Of a stretch of DNA of 37,358 nt, positions 33,986 to 37,358 are shown piece after piece (position 1 is the first letter of the stretch; each line of letters begins with the position of its first letter). The DNA lies in NCBI RefSeq assembly GCF_008040105.1, contig NZ_VRMG01000012.1:1-37358 (forward strand), given 5' to 3'. Source of the stretch: Lacisediminihabitans profunda (GTDB taxonomy: Bacteria; Actinomycetota; Actinomycetes; Actinomycetales; Microbacteriaceae). The notes beneath the pieces were generated by a model. That model saw only the letters and a list, made by a program, of their open reading frames with translations, was not told the origin of the DNA and did no database searches. The position numbers and the translations under genes were made by a program.

Positions 33986-34854
33986 AGGTCGCCCTGAGGG
34001 GCATCTCGTTCGGGCAGCTCGCCTGGAGCCGGGAGATCCTCGGTGCGATCACGCTCGGCATCGTCATGATCGTGCTGCGGCAGCGGCTGCCGAGGGACCG
34101 GGTCGTCTGGCTGCACTTCGTGGTGATCGCCCTCACCAACGCGGTGATCCCGCACCTGCTTTTCGCCTGGGCCGAGCAATACGTGTCGTCGAGCCTCGGC
34201 TCGATCTACAACTCGCTCACCCCCATCGCCACGGCGCTGATGGCCACCCTCGTATTCCGGGTGGAAAGGCTCGCGGCCGGACAGGTCGCCGGTGTCGTTG
34301 CCGGCATCCTGGGCGTGCTGCTCATCATCGGCCCGTGGCGGTACGCCGCGCTCACCGGCAACCTCGCGGGCCAGATCGCGTGTCTCATCGCCGCCACGTC
34401 CTACGGCTTCGCGATCGGCTATCTTCGCAAGTTCGTCAGCCACCGCCCGATCCCCGGAACGACGGTCGCCTTCATGAACGTCGGCACCTCGGCCGCGATC
34501 ATGCTGCTGCTCACCCCGTTCCTGGCCATCGGGCCGGTGCGGCTCGATCCCCTGATCGTGCTCTGTGTGCTCCTTCTCGGTGCACTCGGCACCGGGGTCG
34601 CCTACCTCTGGAGTGTCAACGTACTGCGCGCCTGGGGACCGACCGGGCAGTCCACGGTGACCTACGTGATCCCGGTCGTCGGCGTCGTGCTCGGTGTAGC
34701 GGTGCTCGGGGAGTCCCTCTCCTGGAATGAGCCGGTGGGTGCCGCGATCGTGCTGGCCGGAATCCTGCTCGCGCAGGGGCGCATCCTCCGCCCACGACGA
34801 CAGCCGGCGGTGCTTCCGGTGTCTCCCGACCTCGGCGTCGCCGACGGTCCGTAG
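33892..34854 (+). CDS. EamA-family (DMT superfamily) transporter
   Basis: A 320-residue protein with two EamA repeats of about five helices each. The family opening MGLIWGSSFLFMKVAL (first helix) and the second-repeat segments IACLIAATSYGFAIGY and GTGVAYLWSVNVL support it. Such proteins export amino acids or other metabolites; no substrate is evident. The GTG at 33892 (VDTKRSGQ) is the most reasonable start. It lies inside the frameshifted extension of the GNAT gene, but 28 bp after that gene's presumed original stop, so the natural layout is two consecutive genes. Confidence 0.9.
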   Translation: MDTKRSGQRQAVVVAQFVAMGLIWGSSFLFMKVALRGISFGQLAWSREILGAITLGIVMIVLRQRLPRDRVVWLHFVVIALTNAVIPHLLFAWAEQYVSSSLGSIYNSLTPIATALMATLVFRVERLAAGQVAGVVAGILGVLLIIGPWRYAALTGNLAGQIACLIAATSYGFAIGYLRKFVSHRPIPGTTVAFMNVGTSAAIMLLLTPFLAIGPVRLDPLIVLCVLLLGALGTGVAYLWSVNVLRAWGPTGQSTVTYVIPVVGVVLGVAVLGESLSWNEPVGAAIVLAGILLAQGRILRPRRQPAVLPVSPDLGVADGP

Positions 34855-34899
34855 CGCGGGCCGCTCGGCGTGCGGCGGCCGCGGCGGTAACCTCGAGGT

Positions 34900-35220
34900 A
34901 TGGCAGACGAACTCGACCCATCGGCCCAGCTCCTGAGCCTCCGCCAGAGCATCGACAATGTCGATGCCGCACTCGTGCACCTGCTCGCCGAACGATTCAA
35001 ATTCACCCAGCAGGTGGGCAGGCTCAAGGCGACGAGCGGACTGCCGCCCGCCGATCCGGATCGCGAACGGCAGCAGATCCAGAAGCTCAAGGCTCTCGCC
35101 GTCGAGTCCCATCTCGACCCGGCCTTCGGAGAGAAGTTCCTCAACTTCATCATCGCGGAGGTCATCCACCAGCACGAGCAGATCGCCAGCACCGGCGCCG
35201 TCGCCACCCACTCCGAATGA
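34900..35220 (+). CDS. Chorismate mutase (AroQ fold)
   Basis: A 106-residue, single-domain, all-helical chorismate mutase converting chorismate to prephenate for Phe/Tyr synthesis. The N-terminal helix has LRQSIDNVDAALVHLLAER, with the substrate-binding Arg near residue 15. KFTQQVGRLKA supplies the second conserved basic pair, and DPDRERQQIQKL the loop Arg/Glu. The C-terminal helix FLNFIIAEVIHQHEQI completes the AroQ pattern. No signal peptide, so cytosolic. Its TGA overlaps the ATG of the next gene (ATGA), so the two are coupled, though no functional link is apparent. Confidence 0.92.
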   Translation: MADELDPSAQLLSLRQSIDNVDAALVHLLAERFKFTQQVGRLKATSGLPPADPDRERQQIQKLKALAVESHLDPAFGEKFLNFIIAEVIHQHEQIASTGAVATHSE

Positions 35221-36137
35221 CCTGGGATCCCCGCGCCATCCCCTCGCAGGCCGGGAAGACCTTCGTCGTCACGGGCGGCAATGCCGGAATCGGATATTTC
35301 ATCGCCGAACAGCTTGCCGGGGCCGGCGGCCGGGTGGTGATCGCTGCCCGCAATCCGGGCAGGGCGTCGGCGGCCATCGCGTCCATCCTCTCCCGGTATC
35401 CGCGTGCGGAGGTCAGCGCCGTGCACCTCGATCTCGCCTCGCTCGACTCGGTGCGAGCGGCCGCCGCCGAGCTCTCCGGGCTCGACCGCATCGACGCGCT
35501 CATCGAGAACGCCGGCGCGATCATGCCGAGCAAGTCACGGCAACTCACCGTCGACGGCAACGAACTCATGTTCGGCACCAACCACCTCGGACACTTCCTG
35601 CTCACCGCGCTGCTCTACCCCACGCTCGAGAGAACCCCGGGCAGCCGGGTCGTCACCATGGGCAGCGGAGCCACCCGGCTCACCGGCATCCGGCTCGACG
35701 ACCTGCAGAGCGCACGCGCGTTCTCGGCCTGGGCGGCCTACGGGCAGTCCAAGCACGCCACGCAGGCCTTCGGGTTCGAACTCGACCGCCGGCTGAGGGC
35801 CGCCGGGAGCCCGGTCAGCGCCCTCGTCGCGCATCCCGGAGGCGGCCAGGACGGCAACACGCCCGCGCGACTCGGAGTCATGGAACCGACGCGAGGGCAG
35901 CGCATCCTCGCCAAGATCATGTTCTTCGTGGGCGGCGGGAAACACACCGCGGCCTGGCCGGCGGTGCGCGCGGCCACGGATCCGGGCGCCGTGGGCGGAC
36001 AGTACTGGGGCCCGCGCGGTGGGCTCAGCGGGCAGCCCCGCGTGGGCAGGCCGGCGCCGGCGAGCCACGACCCGGCGCTCGGCGCCGCCCTCTGGACCGA
36101 GTCGGAGCGGCTCGTCGGGCAGACCTTCCCGGTCTGA
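35217..36137 (+). CDS. Short-chain dehydrogenase/reductase
   Basis: A 306-residue SDR. The cofactor motif TGGNAGIG is at about residues 19-26 and AARNPGR after beta-2 suggests NADP(H). The structural motif is ENAGAI, the catalytic Tyr-x3-Lys is YGQSK and a Ser lies in MGSGATRL. The long C-terminal part with GGQYWGPRG and PASHDPALGAALWTESERLVG is typical of the retinol-dehydrogenase/ketoreductase-like branch. Substrate unknown. The start overlaps the chorismate mutase stop. Confidence 0.93.
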   Translation: MTWDPRAIPSQAGKTFVVTGGNAGIGYFIAEQLAGAGGRVVIAARNPGRASAAIASILSRYPRAEVSAVHLDLASLDSVRAAAAELSGLDRIDALIENAGAIMPSKSRQLTVDGNELMFGTNHLGHFLLTALLYPTLERTPGSRVVTMGSGATRLTGIRLDDLQSARAFSAWAAYGQSKHATQAFGFELDRRLRAAGSPVSALVAHPGGGQDGNTPARLGVMEPTRGQRILAKIMFFVGGGKHTAAWPAVRAATDPGAVGGQYWGPRGGLSGQPRVGRPAPASHDPALGAALWTESERLVGQTFPV

Positions 36138-36157
36138 GCACCCTCCTGGCCACTCGT

Positions 36158-36205
36158 CCGTCACTAAGTGCTGGCTGGCGCTGCTGGGCGAGCAGTTGGT
36201 GACGG
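36158..36205. repeat. Intergenic palindrome, CCGTCAC family copy 2
   Basis: CCGTCACTAAGTGCTGGC at 36158-36175 pairs with GCGAGCAGTTGGTGACGG at 36188-36205 at 15 of 18 positions around a 12-nt loop. The right arm differs from that of copy 1 by one base. It lies between convergent SDR and DUF559 genes and might act as a terminator here, but no T-run is present. Confidence 0.85.
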
Positions 36206-36226
36206 TTGAGTCGGGGGAAGGGTGGA

Positions 36227-37179
36227 TCAGCCGCGCCAGCCGGCCTCCGTGAGAGCGGTGCGTACCTTCTCCAGGAGAGTCCTGCGCCTCGCCATCAGTT
36301 CCTTGTTGACCCGGATGACGCGCCACTTCTCCTCCATGAAGTCGTCCAGTCGCTCGACATCCCGGTGGAACTGCTTCTCATCGTCGCGATGCTGGCCACC
36401 GTCGTACTCGAGGAGCACGCGAAACTCCGGGAAGGCCAGATCGGCGAGCCCCAGGATTGCGCCGAAGCGATTGCGCACCTCGAAATTCACGATCGGCTCG
36501 GGAAAGCCGGCCCGCACGACGACGAGGCGCAACATCGTCTCCCGGGCGGAGTCGGTGCGCACGCGAATGTCGGGAAGGGCCTCCCGAAGGGCCGCGACTC
36601 CCGGACGGTGACCCCACGCCGCCACGGCGGCAACGAGTTCGTCCATCGTCGCGACCGGGTTGGTCCGGCACACGAGTCCGTCGCCCATCACGATGAGGTC
36701 GTCGACACGAAGGTAGCGGGCCAGTTGGCACCAGGTGTCCACGGCGCAGCTGACACGGAGACCACCCGGCAGAGTCACGATGTGCGTGGTGGGGAGCAGT
36801 TCGTGTCCCCGCACCCCTCGCAGTCGCGGGGGGTGGGGAGCAGTTCGTGTCCCCGCACCCCTCGCAGTCGCGGGGCGCGGGATGGATGGCTGACCGAGAC
36901 ATCGAGACCGGCGGCGGTCGCTCCCTCCGGCATCCGCAGCCCGAGAAGCGCGGCCGTGGTCCAATGGCTGAAGTATTGATCGGGCGGCATGATCGGTGCA
37001 TATGAACGGGCCAGGGACGGGATGTCGGGGGCCGCGGCATGCGCGCTGCGCACGGCGCGAAATGGTCGCGACAGATCCGCGCCCCGAAGGCGACCCACAC
37101 CCACGCCAAGGCCGACGGCCTCGGCAATGGCGAACGGGCGAGTGTGGAGTGGGGTGGGCAGCGCGCGGTGTCTGGGCAT
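36227..37179 (-). pseudogene. DUF559 (Vsr-like nuclease fold) protein, broken by a 44-bp duplication
   Basis: Two overlapping minus-strand frames encode one protein. The N-terminal half (from about 37179) has a start-like region with VGRLRGADLSRPFRAVRSAH and HWTTAALLGLRMP. The C-terminal half, to 36227, has TWCQLARYL, IVMGDGLVCR and the DUF559 endonuclease-like core VLLEYDGGQHRDDEKQF. The frames part exactly at an identical tandem duplication of 44 bp (36788-36875). Deleting one copy restores a single reading frame of about 302 residues. These proteins are common in Microbacteriaceae and are sometimes linked to AbiEi-type or Vsr-like functions; activity unproven. The start is uncertain (ATG at 37179 or 37197). 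It may be a pseudogene or a switchable gene. Confidence 0.8.
36788..36875 (-). repeat. Exact 44-bp tandem duplication in the DUF559 gene
   Basis: Copies 36788-36831 and 36832-36875 are identical, each starting GGTGGGGAGCAGTTCGTGTC and ending GCAGTCGCGGGG on the plus strand. The length is not divisible by three and splits the gene into two frames. Confidence 0.95.
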
Positions 37180-37234
37180 CCCCGTAGGGTGCTCCATCCG
37201 TCGGATCGCCGCAGAAATCATCCCCAGCCCCGAA

Positions 37235-37290
37235 TCGACCGTCACTAACTGCTCGCCCACGGCGATGGGAGAGCAGTTAGTGACGGTCGA
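37235..37290. repeat. Intergenic palindrome, CCGTCAC family copy 3 (perfect)
   Basis: TCGACCGTCACTAACTGCTC at 37235-37254 and its exact reverse complement at 37271-37290, a perfect 20-bp stem with a 16-nt loop. It is the cleanest member of the family and lies upstream of the DUF559 gene. The following stretch 37291-37338 is G-rich and shows nothing else. Confidence 0.9.
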
Positions 37291-37338
37291 GTGGGGCGCG
37301 CGGGAGGGACGGGATGGGGTGGGCGGGAGGGGAGCGGG

Positions 37339-37358
37339 CTAGTTGTAGTTCCCGGGGA
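37339..37358 (-). CDS. C-terminal end of an unidentified protein (partial), twin of the left edge
   Basis: On the minus strand the last bases read PGNYN and a TAG stop (37339-37341). The nucleotide match to bases 8-27 of the plus strand is 18 of 20. The gene lies outside the window, pointing inward. Family not identifiable from so little sequence. Confidence 0.35.

Overview
The window is a high-GC actinobacterial chromosome segment. It most likely comes from the family Microbacteriaceae. The reasons are the codon usage, the dnaK-grpE-dnaJ-hspR heat-shock cluster with HspR operators (HAIR), a mycothiol-type DinB/MDMPI protein, a DUF6421 protein, a DUF559 protein and a ClpB without its N-terminal domain. 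Nearly all of it is ordinary chromosomal coding sequence. I see no complete insertion sequence, prophage, CRISPR array, tRNA or rRNA.

Layout. 1-2300: tail of an unknown gene, a PEP mutase/isocitrate lyase-family enzyme and a UMF1-type MFS transporter. 2331-10091: the HspR chaperone regulon, that is dnaK, grpE, dnaJ (zinc-finger-less) and hspR, then a possible tiny ORF, an RsmC-like methyltransferase and clpB. Perfect HAIR operators precede dnaK and clpB, and the clpB operator lies inside the 3' end of the methyltransferase gene. 10252-12399: a zinc alcohol dehydrogenase and a threonine aldolase. 12400-12978: a non-coding repeat array. 12979-18233: a LacI-controlled operon with a sugar-binding lipoprotein, two permeases and a GH130 glycoside phosphorylase, but no ATPase. 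18330-21651: a DUF6421 protein, an alpha/beta hydrolase and a GntR/FCD regulator. 21662-27905: exonuclease III, orotate phosphoribosyltransferase, a proline-rich membrane protein with a septum-formation-like domain, a HAD-IIA phosphatase, an AEC transporter and a TrmH-family RNA methyltransferase. 27925-31127: a three-gene overlapping operon of a TetR regulator, an ABC-ATPase-like protein that has lost its nucleotide-binding motifs and a YhgE/Pip membrane protein. 31195-37358: purA, an MDMPI protein, a GNAT acetyltransferase, an EamA transporter, chorismate mutase, an SDR oxidoreductase and a broken DUF559 gene.

The most unusual features are repeats. About ten intergenic spots carry long inverted repeats (15-24 bp arms, loops of 2-53 nt, no U-tract). 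Several are in divergent gene gaps, where a terminator makes no sense. Two sequence families recur: GACCGTCACTAACTGCTC-type palindromes (three copies) and a roughly 37-bp GGCGATTGTGCCC-type element (two copies). In addition, two exact tandem duplications of 43 and 44 bp, 3 kb apart, each shift the reading frame of a gene (GNAT C-terminus and DUF559). Other tandem repeats have units of 15, 18, 48 and 84 bp. The two window ends carry an 18/20 inverted match that reads as the same protein C-terminus (PGNY + T/N).
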